The notes below the pieces were generated by a model. That model was not told where the DNA came from. It did not search any database and saw nothing but the letters and a program-made list of their open reading frames with translations. Both the position numbers and the translations under genes were made by a program. Below, one piece after another: positions 1 to 8,400 of a DNA stretch of 64,000 nt. The first letter of the stretch is position 1. Each line of letters begins with the position of its first letter. Origin of the DNA: Curtobacterium sp. MCLR17_032 (lineage in GTDB: Bacteria > Actinomycetota > Actinomycetes > Actinomycetales > Microbacteriaceae); assembly GCF_003234795.2 (NCBI RefSeq), contig NZ_CP126268.1, positions 1,736,001 to 1,800,000 on the forward strand. The letters run 5' to 3'.

Positions 1-2
1 CG

Positions 3-365
3 TCACCGTTCGCCCTGAACGGCTGCACCCTGATCGGGTTCACGCTGCTGATCGCCGCCCTCGCCCGCGCCGACGTCGCCGGCGTCCGGACCGTCCTGTC
101 GTCGCGGCCGCTCGTGGCCCTCGGTGAACGGTCCTTCGCGTTCTACCTCGTCCACCTGCTCGTCATCGACACGCTCGGCGCGCTCTGGCCGGTCGCCGAT
201 CCGCGCCCGGCGATCGGCGGGCTGGCACTCACCGTCCTGGCGCTGGCCGTCGCGCTGCTGGTCGCGGCCGTGCTCCACCGACTGGTGGAACGGCCCGCAC
301 GCACGGCACTGCTGGCGGTCCCCGGGCTGTTCGCTCCGTCCAGGGTGTCGGTGGTGACGCGGTGA
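3..365 (+). CDS. Acyltransferase 3 family membrane protein (3' end only)
   Basis: The last ~120 residues of a gene that begins left of the window. The reading frame is open from base 3 to the TGA ending at 365. Two hydrophobic segments are visible, one around ALGERSFAFYLVHLLVID and one around LTVLALAVALLVAAVL, followed by the sequence LVERPAR. A GxxSYxxYLxH-like helix followed by a membrane helix and an E-R-P ending is typical of the C-terminus of OafA/YrhL-type acyltransferases, which acetylate surface polysaccharides or other envelope molecules. The substrate cannot be inferred from this fragment. Confidence 0.75.
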   Translation, partial: SPFALNGCTLIGFTLLIAALARADVAGVRTVLSSRPLVALGERSFAFYLVHLLVIDTLGALWPVADPRPAIGGLALTVLALAVALLVAAVLHRLVERPARTALLAVPGLFAPSRVSVVTR

Positions 366-424
366 CGAGGCGTCCGCCCAATGGATCCGGACCAGAGCGC
401 GGGTCCAGAGGCGAGCGCGGATCC

Positions 425-537
425 GGACGGGAGGCGCGGGGCGGCGGGGGAGCACCGGCGCGGTTCCCGCCGCGGCACGTCCACCCCCGGGGCTCGACCG
501 TCACCCGAGCAAGCGGTCACCGCGCCTCCCGGCCGTC
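425..537. terminator. Inverted pair of the GGGAGGCGCG motif with a long loop
   Basis: GGGAGGCGCG lies at 429-438 and its reverse complement CGCGCCTCCC at 521-530, about 80 bases apart. A smaller GC hairpin (GCGGCGGG/CCCGCCGC) lies between them. It sits downstream of the acyltransferase stop and just upstream of the next start. The same motif forms compact terminator hairpins elsewhere in the window, so this may be a stretched or decayed version. There is no T-tract. Confidence 0.4.
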
Positions 538-549
538 TATGGTGGCCGC

Positions 550-966
550 ATGGGGACCTGGAGTGCAGAACCGGTGGGCAACGACTCGGCAGCCGACTTC
601 GTCGGTGATCTCGAGGACGAGCGCGGGTGGGCCGTCGTGGAGGCGGCACTCACCGCGGCGACGGACGCGGGACCCGAGATCGACAGCGATGTGGCCGAAC
701 TCGCCCTCGCCGCCGCCGAGGTCGTCGCGCACGGGGTCGGACGCCCGACCCAGGACGACGCTTACACCGCGAGCATCGCGCAGTTCGTCGAGCGGGCCGG
801 CAAGCCGGACGAGGCGCTCGTCAGCCTCGCCGCGCAGGCCGTCACCGCGGCAGGGAGCCCGGACGGTGAACTCGCCGAACTCTGGGACGACGCCGGGTCG
901 GACGACCTCGCCGAGTGGCGCGAGTCGATCACCCGCCTGACCGCGAGCCTCAGCGCCGACCGGTAG
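550..966 (+). CDS. DUF4259 domain protein
   Basis: A 138-residue soluble protein. It opens with MGTWSAEPVGNDSAADFVGDL, matching the MGxWGxGxFxNDxAxDFxxxL signature of DUF4259 proteins, a small helical family of unknown function found widely in bacteria. Most of the rest is alanine- and glutamate-rich helix. It stands alone between the acyltransferase and a methyltransferase, both on the same strand but well spaced. The ATG at 550 is the only start giving the family's N-terminal motif. Confidence 0.8.
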   Translation: MGTWSAEPVGNDSAADFVGDLEDERGWAVVEAALTAATDAGPEIDSDVAELALAAAEVVAHGVGRPTQDDAYTASIAQFVERAGKPDEALVSLAAQAVTAAGSPDGELAELWDDAGSDDLAEWRESITRLTASLSADR

Positions 967-1034
967 GGGTCGTCGCGGCGTTCCCGCAGCGCCGCGTTCC
1001 TGCGTCCGTCGGCCCTGGTCGGTAGCCTGCCCGG

Positions 1035-1655
1035 ATGGGGACGAGCGTCGAGGCCGCGTACACCGACCGGGCGGCGGAGTACGTCGAGCACCTCGGGACG
1101 ATGGCGTCGGTGCACCCGTCCGACGTGCAGCTCGTCGGCGCCTGGGCCGCATCGGTCGAGGGCGCGCTCCTCGACGCCGGGTGCGGTCCGGGGCACTGGA
1201 CGGCGTTCCTCGCGGAGCAGGCGCGGGACGTGCGCGGGATCGACGCGGTGCCGACGTTCATCGACCACGCCCGGCAGGCCTTCCCAGGCGTGCCCTTCAC
1301 GACCGGCAGCATCGATGCCCTCGACGCGGGTCCCGGCACTTTCGGCGGCGTGCTCGCCTGGTACTCCCTGATCCACCACGACCCGGGGTCCATCCGGCGC
1401 CCGCTCGACGAGTTCGCGCGGGTCCTGGGGCCGGGCGGGACGCTCCTCGTCGGGTTCTTCGTCGGCCCCGTGGTCGAGGCGTTCGACCACGCCGTCGTGA
1501 CGGCCTGGCGATGGCCGGCCGAGGCGCTCGAGCAGGAGTTGCAGGCCGCCGGCTTCGACATCGTCGAGACGCACACCCGCATCGCGGCGACCGGGACACC
1601 GCGGCCGCACGGGGCGGTCCTCGCCCGTCGCCGAGACTCGGCCCGACGCGGCTGA
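1035..1655 (+). CDS. Class I SAM-dependent methyltransferase
   Basis: A 206-residue enzyme with the Rossmann-type SAM site: motif I is LLDAGCGPGHW (residues ~45-55), an acidic residue follows in VRGID (~70), and the post-motif segment LAWYSLIHH plus LGPGGTLLVGFF (~130-150) completes the usual fold. Size and motifs suit a small-molecule methyltransferase of the Methyltransf_11/25 type. No neighbour indicates the substrate. The ATG at 1035 is 68 bases beyond the previous stop. Confidence 0.85.
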   Translation: MGTSVEAAYTDRAAEYVEHLGTMASVHPSDVQLVGAWAASVEGALLDAGCGPGHWTAFLAEQARDVRGIDAVPTFIDHARQAFPGVPFTTGSIDALDAGPGTFGGVLAWYSLIHHDPGSIRRPLDEFARVLGPGGTLLVGFFVGPVVEAFDHAVVTAWRWPAEALEQELQAAGFDIVETHTRIAATGTPRPHGAVLARRRDSARRG

Positions 1656-1745
1656 GCTCGGCACGCGTGACTCCTGCCCGGTGCGAGCGCACACTGTCGT
1701 CAGGAGCGGCAACGGTGCCGCCCCGGAGCGGCAACGGGAGACGAC

Positions 1746-2090
1746 ATGCACTACCTCGTGAACGTCCTGGACGGCGGGCCCGCATCCGGAACGCACACGA
1801 CCGGGCGGGCCTCGGACGCGGAGGCAGCGGCGGTCGACGACTTCAACGAACGGCTCCGCGCCGCGGGCCGGTGGGTCTTCGCCGCGGGTCTGTCGGAACC
1901 GTCGCGGTCGACCGTCGTCGACGACCGCGAGGGTGCCGGACTCGTGCACCGCGGCCCGGCCGTCGACGCGCCGGAGCACGTCGCCGGGTTCTGGATCTGG
2001 GACCTGCCGGACGAGGACACGGCCCTCCGGCTGGCGCACGAGGCTTCACGGGCGTGCAACCGGCGCATCGAGGTCCGCCCGGTCCTCTGA
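1746..2090 (+). CDS. YciI-family protein
   Basis: A 114-residue protein starting MHYLVNVLDGG. It shows the YCII/DGPF ferredoxin-like pattern: a beta strand at the start, the conserved F-x-x-x-L-x-x-A-G-x-W segment (DDFNERLRAAGRWVFAAGL), and a late G-F-W-I-W-D strand with an acidic stretch. In actinobacteria such proteins are often encoded near sigma factors or regulators, but none is here. Its function is unknown. A purine-rich GGGAG precedes the ATG. The upstream gap holds two copies of GAGCGGCAACGG. Confidence 0.75.
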   Translation: MHYLVNVLDGGPASGTHTTGRASDAEAAAVDDFNERLRAAGRWVFAAGLSEPSRSTVVDDREGAGLVHRGPAVDAPEHVAGFWIWDLPDEDTALRLAHEASRACNRRIEVRPVL

Positions 2091-2178
2091 CCACCGGGCG
2101 AGCGCCCAGTCGGGTACCCGGTACGGTCGCACCGGGGAATGCCAGGGGAGCACCACCCGGGAACGAGGGGGAACTTGC

Positions 2179-2986
2179 ATGGGGAACGTCGTCGGCGCGG
2201 ACTCGCTCCGCTGGTACCGCCCGCCCCGGGCTCCGCACCCCCGGCCCGACGCTCCTCTGGCTGCACGGCGGCGGCTTCTTCCGCGGGACCCCCGCGCAAC
2301 CCGAGGCGCACGACGTCGCCCGCGTCCTCGCCGAGCAGGGCGTCACGGTGGTGACCGCGGCCTACCGCCTGGCACCGTTCCCCGGCACCGGGATGCTCCG
2401 GCGCCGACCGGCAGACACGCAGGAGCGCTTCCAGCTGCCACTCGAGGACGTCGTCGCCGCAGCACGAGCGGTCTCGGCCGCGTCGCCGCACGGCGTCGTC
2501 CTGGGCGGCGCGAGCGCCGGCGCGTGTCTGGCCGCCGCCGCCACCCTGCACGCGTTGGACGACGGTGCCCCTCCGGTCGGTGCGGTCTTCGCGTACGGCT
2601 TCTTCCACGCCCGGCACCCGCGGGACGGTGACCCGGCGCACCGATCACGCGGACACCGCCGCATCACGCACGCACCGTGGGCGCTCGACGTCGCGAACCG
2701 GAACCACGCCGGCACGCGGCAGGCGCTCGCACACCGGTACGCGTTCCCGGGCGGCCACGACCTCGCCGGGTTCCCGCCGACGCTCGTCGTGGACGCCGAG
2801 CGGGACACGATGCGGACGTCGGGAGACCGCTTCGCCACCGAACTCGCCGACGCGGGTACCGACGTGGAACGCCACGTCATGGCGGACAGTGCGCATGCCT
2901 TCCTGAACCGCCCGGGCCTACCGGCCTTCACCACCGGGACCGCCCTGATCGCCGAGTGGATCGGCCGCCGACCCGGCCACGGGTGA
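2179..2986 (+). pseudogene. Alpha/beta hydrolase (HSL/lipase-like) split by a frameshift
   Basis: The N-terminus MGNVVGADSLRWYRPP (frame from ATG 2179) and the catalytic body (LLWLHGGGFFRG from base 2252) are in different frames. The change falls between about 2220 and 2251, and the body's frame has no ATG or GTG nearby. The body is otherwise intact: HGGG oxyanion-hole motif, GASAG nucleophile elbow, VVDAERD for the acid and ADSAHAF for the histidine. This is the layout of alpha/beta-hydrolase fold 3 esterases. Either one base is gained or lost in this strain, or it is a sequence error in a C/G-rich stretch. The catalytic set argues that the damage is recent. Confidence 0.75.
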
Positions 2987-3038
2987 ACAGCCGGCGTCGA
3001 TCCGGTCGAGCGCTTGCGCCCCATAAATGGATAGCCGT

Positions 3039-3051
3039 ACTCTCCGAGAGT
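3039..3051. promoter_or_regulatory. Palindrome ACTCTC-C-GAGAGT over the MerR-gene start
   Basis: A perfect 6-bp inverted repeat with one central base overlaps the GTG start at 3050. It lies just downstream of the AT-rich stretch CATAAATGGATAG, the only such stretch nearby. This is a likely autoregulatory operator for the MerR-type protein it precedes. The short distance from the AT-rich stretch suggests a leaderless or near-leaderless transcript. No binding data support this. Confidence 0.4.
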
Positions 3052-3751
3052 GCGAATATCTGATCTTGCCCGAGAGGCCGCGACACCGCTGACCGCCGTC
3101 AAGTACTACCAGCGCGAAGGACTGCTCCCCGCCGGCGAGAAGACCGCCCCGAACCAGACCGCGTACGACCGGCGGCACGTCGAGCGGGTCCGCCTGGTCC
3201 GCGCGCTGCTCGAGACCGGCGGCCTGTCGGTCGCCGTCACCAAGCAGGTGCTCGCCGTCCTCGACACCGACGACGCCCCTCTCGCGGAGGTCTTCGAGGT
3301 GGCCCAGTACTCGATGACCGCACCTCGGTCACCGGAGGCTGCCGCGAGCCGGGAGGCCCGTGACCGCATCGCAGACCGGGTCACCGCTGCCGGGTGGGCC
3401 GCCACGACCGACAACCCCGGTCACGAGATCGCAGCACGGGCGCTGGACGGCCTCGCCACCATCGGCTTCGACGCCCCGGACGACTACCTCGACGCCTACC
3501 TGACCGCGGCCGCCACCGCGGCCCGTGCCGACGTCGCCGCGCTGCAGAGCCGGGACGGCCGCGACGCGATCGCCGAGCTCATGGTCGTGGGCACCGTGCT
3601 GGGCGATCCGCTGTTCGCCGGACTCCGGCGCATCGCCCACGAGGACGCGACCCACGACCTGTTCCCCGTCCCGGCAGCGCCCGCGACCATCACGACCAGC
3701 GCGACCAGCGCCGGGACCACCGCCAACAGTGGGTCAGCGGAGCGACGATGA
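3050..3751 (+). CDS. MerR-family transcriptional regulator
   Basis: A 233-residue regulator. Residues 1-70 form the winged-helix MerR domain: MRISDLAREAATPLTAVKYYQREGLL, then a wing and RRHVERVRLVRALLETGGLSV. A long dimerisation helix and an alpha-helical effector region follow, without conserved cysteines, so a metal sensor is unlikely. It starts with GTG at 3050. Its stop overlaps the start of the following membrane-protein gene (ATGA), so the two are translated as a pair and the regulator probably controls that gene. Confidence 0.85.
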   Translation: MRISDLAREAATPLTAVKYYQREGLLPAGEKTAPNQTAYDRRHVERVRLVRALLETGGLSVAVTKQVLAVLDTDDAPLAEVFEVAQYSMTAPRSPEAAASREARDRIADRVTAAGWAATTDNPGHEIAARALDGLATIGFDAPDDYLDAYLTAAATAARADVAALQSRDGRDAIAELMVVGTVLGDPLFAGLRRIAHEDATHDLFPVPAAPATITTSATSAGTTANSGSAERR

Positions 3752-4689
3752 AGGCCGCGATCCGGCGCGCGGTCGCCTGGCATCCCGCGCTCATGACCGT
3801 CGCGGCGGTCATGGTCCTCTGCGCCGTGGTGAGCGCAGTTGGGCTGCTCGTCGACCCGCGCACGGTCCTCGGCGGGCCGCTGTGGGCGAAGCCGCTGAAG
3901 TTCTCGGTCTCGATCCTGCTGTACGCCGTCACCTGGGCGTGGTTGATCGCGCACCTGCCCCGATGGCGGCGGCTGGCGCACCGGCTCGGCACGGTGATCG
4001 CCGTCACACTGCTCGTCGAACAGGCGCTCATCCTCTGGGCGGCCGCCACCGGCACGACCAGCCACTTCAATGTCTCGTCACCCCTGCACGTCGTGGTGTG
4101 GGGCGTGATGGCGGTGTCGATCACCGTGCTGTACCTCTGCACCTTCGTGACCTCGGCCGCGCTGTTCTTCCTGCGCCTGCCGACACCCGCGCTCACCGTG
4201 GCGGTCCGGCTCGGCGCGGTGATCGCCCTGGGCGGCATCGGTGTCGCGTTCCTCATGACCGGTCCCACCCCGACGCAGCTGACGAGCCCGGACGGCATCG
4301 TCGGCGCGCACGCGGTCGGTGTCGTGGACGGTGGGCCGGGCGTGCCGGTCCTCGGGTGGAGCACGACCGGCGGCGACTACCGCGTCGCGCACTTCGTCGG
4401 CATGCACGCCCTCCAGCTGGTCCCACTCGTGGCACTGGCGCTCACGGTCCTCGCGCGTCGGGTCCCGCGACTCCGCTCGGACACCACGCAGGTGCGCATC
4501 GTCGTCATCGTCGCGCTCGCCTACGCCTGCGGCACGGTCCTGCTCACCCTGCAGGCGGTAGCCGGTCAGTCGGTGGTGCACCCGTCCGCAGCCGTGTCCG
4601 CGGTGGCCGGGGCGATCCTCCTGGCCGCGTCCGCCGCGACGGTGCTGACGCTCCTCCGCCGACCGGCACCGGTACTCCGGATGACGTGA
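3748..4689 (+). CDS. Multi-pass membrane protein paired with MerR regulator
   Basis: A 313-residue protein with about seven or eight hydrophobic segments (for example residues ~15-35, 45-65, 80-100, 115-140, 150-172, 215-235, 250-270, 275-300). The loop sequence GPLWAKPLKFSVSI and FVGMHALQLVP are the most distinctive parts. I recognise no characterised family. The ATG overlaps the stop of the MerR gene by four bases, giving a two-gene operon, probably an envelope protein induced by the regulator's ligand. Confidence 0.7.
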   Translation: MKAAIRRAVAWHPALMTVAAVMVLCAVVSAVGLLVDPRTVLGGPLWAKPLKFSVSILLYAVTWAWLIAHLPRWRRLAHRLGTVIAVTLLVEQALILWAAATGTTSHFNVSSPLHVVVWGVMAVSITVLYLCTFVTSAALFFLRLPTPALTVAVRLGAVIALGGIGVAFLMTGPTPTQLTSPDGIVGAHAVGVVDGGPGVPVLGWSTTGGDYRVAHFVGMHALQLVPLVALALTVLARRVPRLRSDTTQVRIVVIVALAYACGTVLLTLQAVAGQSVVHPSAAVSAVAGAILLAASAATVLTLLRRPAPVLRMT

Positions 4690-4735
4690 CCGAACCGTGT
4701 CCCGGGGCCGCGAGCGACCGGTGCAGGATCGTCGC

Positions 4736-5194
4736 ATGGGGACAGGGCGGGCGGCGGTCATCGGCGGGGCAGCGTCGATCGCGCTCGTGGTCGTCCTCGG
4801 GGTTGCCGGCTGCGCCGGTCCGGCGGCGTGCACCGCGATCGGCTGGGCGAACGGTGTCGAGCTGACGCTGCTCGGCGACACCTCGGCGGTCGCCACCGTG
4901 ACGGCGTGCGGCGGGGCTGGATGCACTCCGCCCACCGCCGACGATCCGCTCGCCGACCCACCGGAGGCCGACCCCGGCAGCACGCCGACGCCGGTGCCCG
5001 GTGGCGTCCGCTGGCCGCTGCACCTCGGCATGGACACGCCGCACCACGGCTCGGTCGCCGTGTACGACCGTGCTGGTCAGCTGCTCGTCGAGCAGGCGGT
5101 GACGATCCGCTGGGACAGCCCGCACGCGGCGGACCCGTGCGGCGGGCCGTCGTCCGGACGCGTCACCGTGCGCCTGCCGGCGTCCCCGGGCTGA
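4736..5194 (+). CDS. Small secreted lipoprotein, unknown function
   Basis: A 152-residue protein with an N-terminal signal (GGAASIALVVVLGVAGC) ending in a lipobox VAGC, so it is probably lipid-anchored outside the membrane. The mature part holds several cysteines in short spacings (CGGAGC) and a Pro/Asp-rich linker, then a beta-rich half. An upstream in-frame GTG (4697) would put a charged tail before the signal, so the ATG at 4736 is preferred. No homologue family was recognised. Confidence 0.6.
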   Translation: MGTGRAAVIGGAASIALVVVLGVAGCAGPAACTAIGWANGVELTLLGDTSAVATVTACGGAGCTPPTADDPLADPPEADPGSTPTPVPGGVRWPLHLGMDTPHHGSVAVYDRAGQLLVEQAVTIRWDSPHAADPCGGPSSGRVTVRLPASPG

Positions 5195-5228
5195 CCGTGT
5201 CATCCGGCTGACGAGCGTGACCGGAGCC

Positions 5229-5271
5229 GGACGGGAGGCGCGGTACCGGCCCGCACCGCGCCTCCCGTCCG
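5229..5271. terminator. Bidirectional hairpin terminator
   Basis: GGACGGGAGGCGCGG and CCGCGCCTCCCGTCC-type arms pair across a short loop (TACCGGCCCGCA region). It lies between convergent genes, the lipoprotein ending at 5194 and prfC ending at 5318, so it can serve both strands. Both arms carry the recurring GGGAGGCGCG motif (5233-5242 and 5257-5266). Confidence 0.8.
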
Positions 5272-5317
5272 GGACGGCGTCAGTGAGCCGGCGCCGCCGG
5301 TCTGATCGTCGCGTCGG

Positions 5318-6910
5318 TCAGACCGGCGCCGGCAACTCCAGCCCCTTGAGCTCGCGCATCACGGAGTTGAGGTGCCACTGGTCGCGGAACAGCCCGTAGC
5401 GGTCGCGGTCCGTCGTGACGATCTCCAGGTCACGGCGACGCTCGAGCAGCGCCAGGTCGGAGTCGGTGACGGTGCGGACCATCGTCCAGGGCAGCGGCTC
5501 GACGCGGACGGCGGTGGCGAACTCGGCCTGCAGACGCGAGGTCAGGACCTCCAGCTGCAGCGAACCGATGACACCGACCATCGGGGCCTGCGCGGTCCGG
5601 CGCTCGGACTCGAGCAGCTGCACGACGCCCTCGCCGGCGAGCTGCTGCATGCCCTTCCGGAACTTCTTCGCGGTGCTGGGGTCGGTCGGGGCGACGGTTG
5701 CGAACATCTCGGGCGCGAACCGGGGGAGCGGCTCGAACTCGACCGCCTCGTCGCTGTAGAGCGTGTCACCCGGGTGCAGCATCGTGGCGTTCACCAGACC
5801 GACGACGTCCCCGGGCCAGGCGACGTCGACGGTGTCGCGCTCCCGACCGAAGACGCTCAGCGCGTGCTTGGTGTTGAAGCGACGGCCGGACTGTGCGTGG
5901 GTGAGCATCATCCCGCGGTCGAAACGGCCGGAGCAGATGCGGACGAACGCGACCTGGTCGTGGTGGGCCGGGTCCATGTTCGCCTGCACCTTGAACACCT
6001 GGGCGGCGAACTGCTCGGTGACCGGGCGGGGAGCGCCGTCCTCGGTCCGGCGGGGCAGAGCAGGGGGAGCGGTGTCGCGGAGGAAGCGCAGCAGGTCGAC
6101 CGTGCCGAGGTGCTTGGTGGCGACGCCGAAGAACACCGGCATGCTGACCCGGGCGTGGAAGTCGTCCTGGTCGGGCAGCCCACGGACCTCGCGGGTGAGC
6201 TCGACCTCTTCGAGCGCGGTCTCCCACGCAGAGCCGAAGAGCTCGGCAGCTTCGGCCGCGGGGCGCTCGGTCGCGACCGGCAGGTGGCCGCCACCGGTGG
6301 ACTCGTACGTCGTCAGGGTCTCGGTCGCGGTGTCGACCAGCCCCTGCAGGTTGCCGGCCTCGCCGACTGGCCAGGTGACCGGGGTGGGTACACGGCCGGT
6401 GCGTTCCTCGAGCTCGTCGAGCAGGTCGAGGGCTTCGCGGCCCGGGCGGTCCCACTTGTTGACGACCGCGATCACCGGGATGTCGCGCGTGCGGCAGACC
6501 TCGAACAGGCGGATCGTCTGCGCCTCCATGCCCTTCGCGGCGTCGATCAGCATGACCGCGCAGTCGACGGCCGCGAGCGCTCGGTAGGTGTCCTCGGAGA
6601 AGTCGGCGTGACCCGGGGTGTCGACGACGTTGATGAGCGTGCCGCCGGCGTCGAGCTGGACGACCGCGGAGCTGATCGAGATGCCGCGACTGCGCTCGAT
6701 CTCCATCCAGTCGGAGACGGTCGCACGGCGGGTGGCCTTGCCCTTCACCGCGCCGGCTTCGTCGATGGCCGAGGCCGCCAGGGTCAACGACTCGGTGAGC
6801 GTCGACTTGCCGGCGTCCGGGTGGGCGATGACGGCGACGGTGCGACGGCGGTCGGCTTCCCGCTCGATCGTGCCGGCGAGCGCGGCGTCGGCCGGGGACG
6901 GACCGGTCAC
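5318..6910 (-). CDS. prfC: Peptide chain release factor 3
   Basis: A 530-residue translational GTPase that recycles RF1/RF2 from the ribosome after peptide release. The GTP-binding motifs are clear near the N-terminus: AHPDAGKST (G1), RGISISS (G2), DTPGHADF (G3) and NKWDR (G4). The length and the C-terminal RF3 domain (LQLEVLTSRLQAEF, then DLALLERRRDLEIVTTDRDRYGLFRDQWHL) match RF3 and separate it from EF-G. It ends close to a shared terminator with the convergent lipoprotein gene. Confidence 0.96.
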   Translation of the reverse strand: MTGPSPADAALAGTIEREADRRRTVAVIAHPDAGKSTLTESLTLAASAIDEAGAVKGKATRRATVSDWMEIERSRGISISSAVVQLDAGGTLINVVDTPGHADFSEDTYRALAAVDCAVMLIDAAKGMEAQTIRLFEVCRTRDIPVIAVVNKWDRPGREALDLLDELEERTGRVPTPVTWPVGEAGNLQGLVDTATETLTTYESTGGGHLPVATERPAAEAAELFGSAWETALEEVELTREVRGLPDQDDFHARVSMPVFFGVATKHLGTVDLLRFLRDTAPPALPRRTEDGAPRPVTEQFAAQVFKVQANMDPAHHDQVAFVRICSGRFDRGMMLTHAQSGRRFNTKHALSVFGRERDTVDVAWPGDVVGLVNATMLHPGDTLYSDEAVEFEPLPRFAPEMFATVAPTDPSTAKKFRKGMQQLAGEGVVQLLESERRTAQAPMVGVIGSLQLEVLTSRLQAEFATAVRVEPLPWTMVRTVTDSDLALLERRRDLEIVTTDRDRYGLFRDQWHLNSVMRELKGLELPAPV

Positions 6911-7034
6911 GCGTCGCCCCGCTCGGGGCGTCGACCGACGGCGAGACCTGGGCGTTCCGACTTCTGCACCCCACGACGATACCGACTGCCCCGGACAGTC
7001 GACGAACCGGAAGCCTCCGGGAGGCCCGTCCCCG

Positions 7035-7415
7035 TCAGGTGGGCATCGCCAGCACGCGACGGAACAGCTTGCCGATCGCCGTCCGGCGGGGCTTCCAGCC
7101 GTGCGCCGCGAGGGTGTCGTCCACCGGCTTCGTGATCCACCGCGAGTTGAACGTGAAGGTGCCGGATCCGCCGGTCGACGAGCGGGTGCTGGTGCGCATC
7201 AGGCGTCGGTACTCGTTCGTCTCGGGCAGCAGCCGGATGCCGTAGCGGTAGGTGGTGACCGTCCCGCCGCCGGAGCGACCGAGCTGGCGGGTCGCGATGA
7301 ACTGTCCGTCCTCGAACGCCATGTCGAACGGGTGCTCGGTCGCGCGGTGGAGGGCCATCAGGGCGTCGCCGACCTGGTTGGCGGACGACGAGGACGCGGT
7401 ACCGGGGGTCGACAT
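7035..7415 (-). CDS. Conserved hypothetical protein
   Basis: A 126-residue protein with no recognised family. It has a serine-rich start (MSTPGTASSSSANQ), a helical segment (GDALMALHRATEHPF) and a beta-rich middle (FIATRQLGRSGGGTVTTYRYGIRLLP). It ends in a basic stretch. There is no signal peptide or membrane helix. It is divergent from the MmyB-type regulator (80 bases between starts) and upstream of prfC on the same strand. Confidence 0.55.
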   Translation of the reverse strand: MSTPGTASSSSANQVGDALMALHRATEHPFDMAFEDGQFIATRQLGRSGGGTVTTYRYGIRLLPETNEYRRLMRTSTRSSTGGSGTFTFNSRWITKPVDDTLAAHGWKPRRTAIGKLFRRVLAMPT

Positions 7416-7494
7416 ACCCGGACCCTACCGATGCCCGGGTGAGGTGGCACGACAGGGAACCCCTCCTCGGCAGGCCCGGCCGTACCGTGGGCGC

Positions 7495-8400
7495 ATGCCG
7501 AACGAGAACGAGGTGCGGGACTTCCTGATGTCCCGCCGTGCCCGGATCACACCCGAATCGGTCGGCCTGCCGGGTGGACCCGGTCGACGCGTGCCCGGCC
7601 TCCGTCGTGGCGAGGTCGCCGTCCTCGCCGGGGTCAGCGCCGAGTACTACGCACGCATCGAACGCGGGAACCTGACCGGCGTCACCGACACGGTGCTCGA
7701 CGCCGTCGCCCAGACCCTGCGGTTCGACGACTCCGAGCGGGCGCATCTGTTCGACCTGGCCCGGTCGGCGAACACGTCCCCGGTGCGCCGTGGTCGTCCG
7801 ACGGCTCCGGCCTCCGTCCGCCCGGGCCTCCGCCACGCACTCGAGGCGATGCACGACGTCGTCGCCTTCGTCCAGAACACCCGACTCGACGTCGTCGCGA
7901 TGAGTGACCTCGGCCGGGCGCTCTACAGCGACGTCATCATGGCCGGTGGCGATCAGCCGAACTTCGCCCGCTTCGCGTTCCTGCACCAGGACCTGTCCCG
8001 TCGGCTCTACCCGGACTGGGAAGGAGCGGCGGACACCTCGGTCGCGATGCTGCGGACCGCGGCCGGACGACACCCGGACGACCGCGCCCTGCGGGACCTG
8101 ATCGGTGAGCTCGCGACCCTCAGTCCGGAGTTCCGGCAGAAGTGGGCGGCGCACGAGGTCCGGCTGCACACCCACGGCGTCAAGACGTTCCACCACCACG
8201 CGGTCGGCGACGTCCGGTTGCACTTCGAGAACCTGACGCCCGGGCTCGACGACGAGCACAGCGTCATCGTCTACGCGGCGGAACCGGGCAGTGCGGACGC
8301 GGAGTCGTTGCAGCTGTTGGCGAGCTGGGCCGCGACCCGCACGACGGACGCGAGCGGCGCCTCCCGGGCCGAGGACGTGACCCGGGGCGGAACCCGGTGA
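7495..8400 (+). CDS. MmyB-type HTH transcriptional regulator
   Basis: A 301-residue regulator. Residues ~20-85 hold an XRE-type HTH with the pattern RVPGLRRGEVAVLAGVSAEYYARIERG, which is the signature of MmyB/MLTR proteins. The C-terminal two thirds (from DVVAFVQNTRLDVVAMSDLGRAL) match the MmyB-like ligand-binding domain, a PAS-like fold proposed to bind fatty acids. The gene overlaps the following MFS exporter by GTGA, so it most likely represses that transporter. The ATG at 7495 gives the typical N-terminus MPNENEVRDFLMSRRA. Confidence 0.88.
   Translation: MPNENEVRDFLMSRRARITPESVGLPGGPGRRVPGLRRGEVAVLAGVSAEYYARIERGNLTGVTDTVLDAVAQTLRFDDSERAHLFDLARSANTSPVRRGRPTAPASVRPGLRHALEAMHDVVAFVQNTRLDVVAMSDLGRALYSDVIMAGGDQPNFARFAFLHQDLSRRLYPDWEGAADTSVAMLRTAAGRHPDDRALRDLIGELATLSPEFRQKWAAHEVRLHTHGVKTFHHHAVGDVRLHFENLTPGLDDEHSVIVYAAEPGSADAESLQLLASWAATRTTDASGASRAEDVTRGGTR

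Noticed and set aside
4697..5194. GTG at 4697 as start of the lipoprotein gene
   Set aside because: It adds 13 charged residues before the signal peptide. ATG 4736 gives a normal lipoprotein start.
5372..7135. 587-residue plus-strand open frame over prfC
   Set aside because: Antisense shadow of prfC. The translated sequence is Gly/Arg/Val-rich with no recognisable domain.
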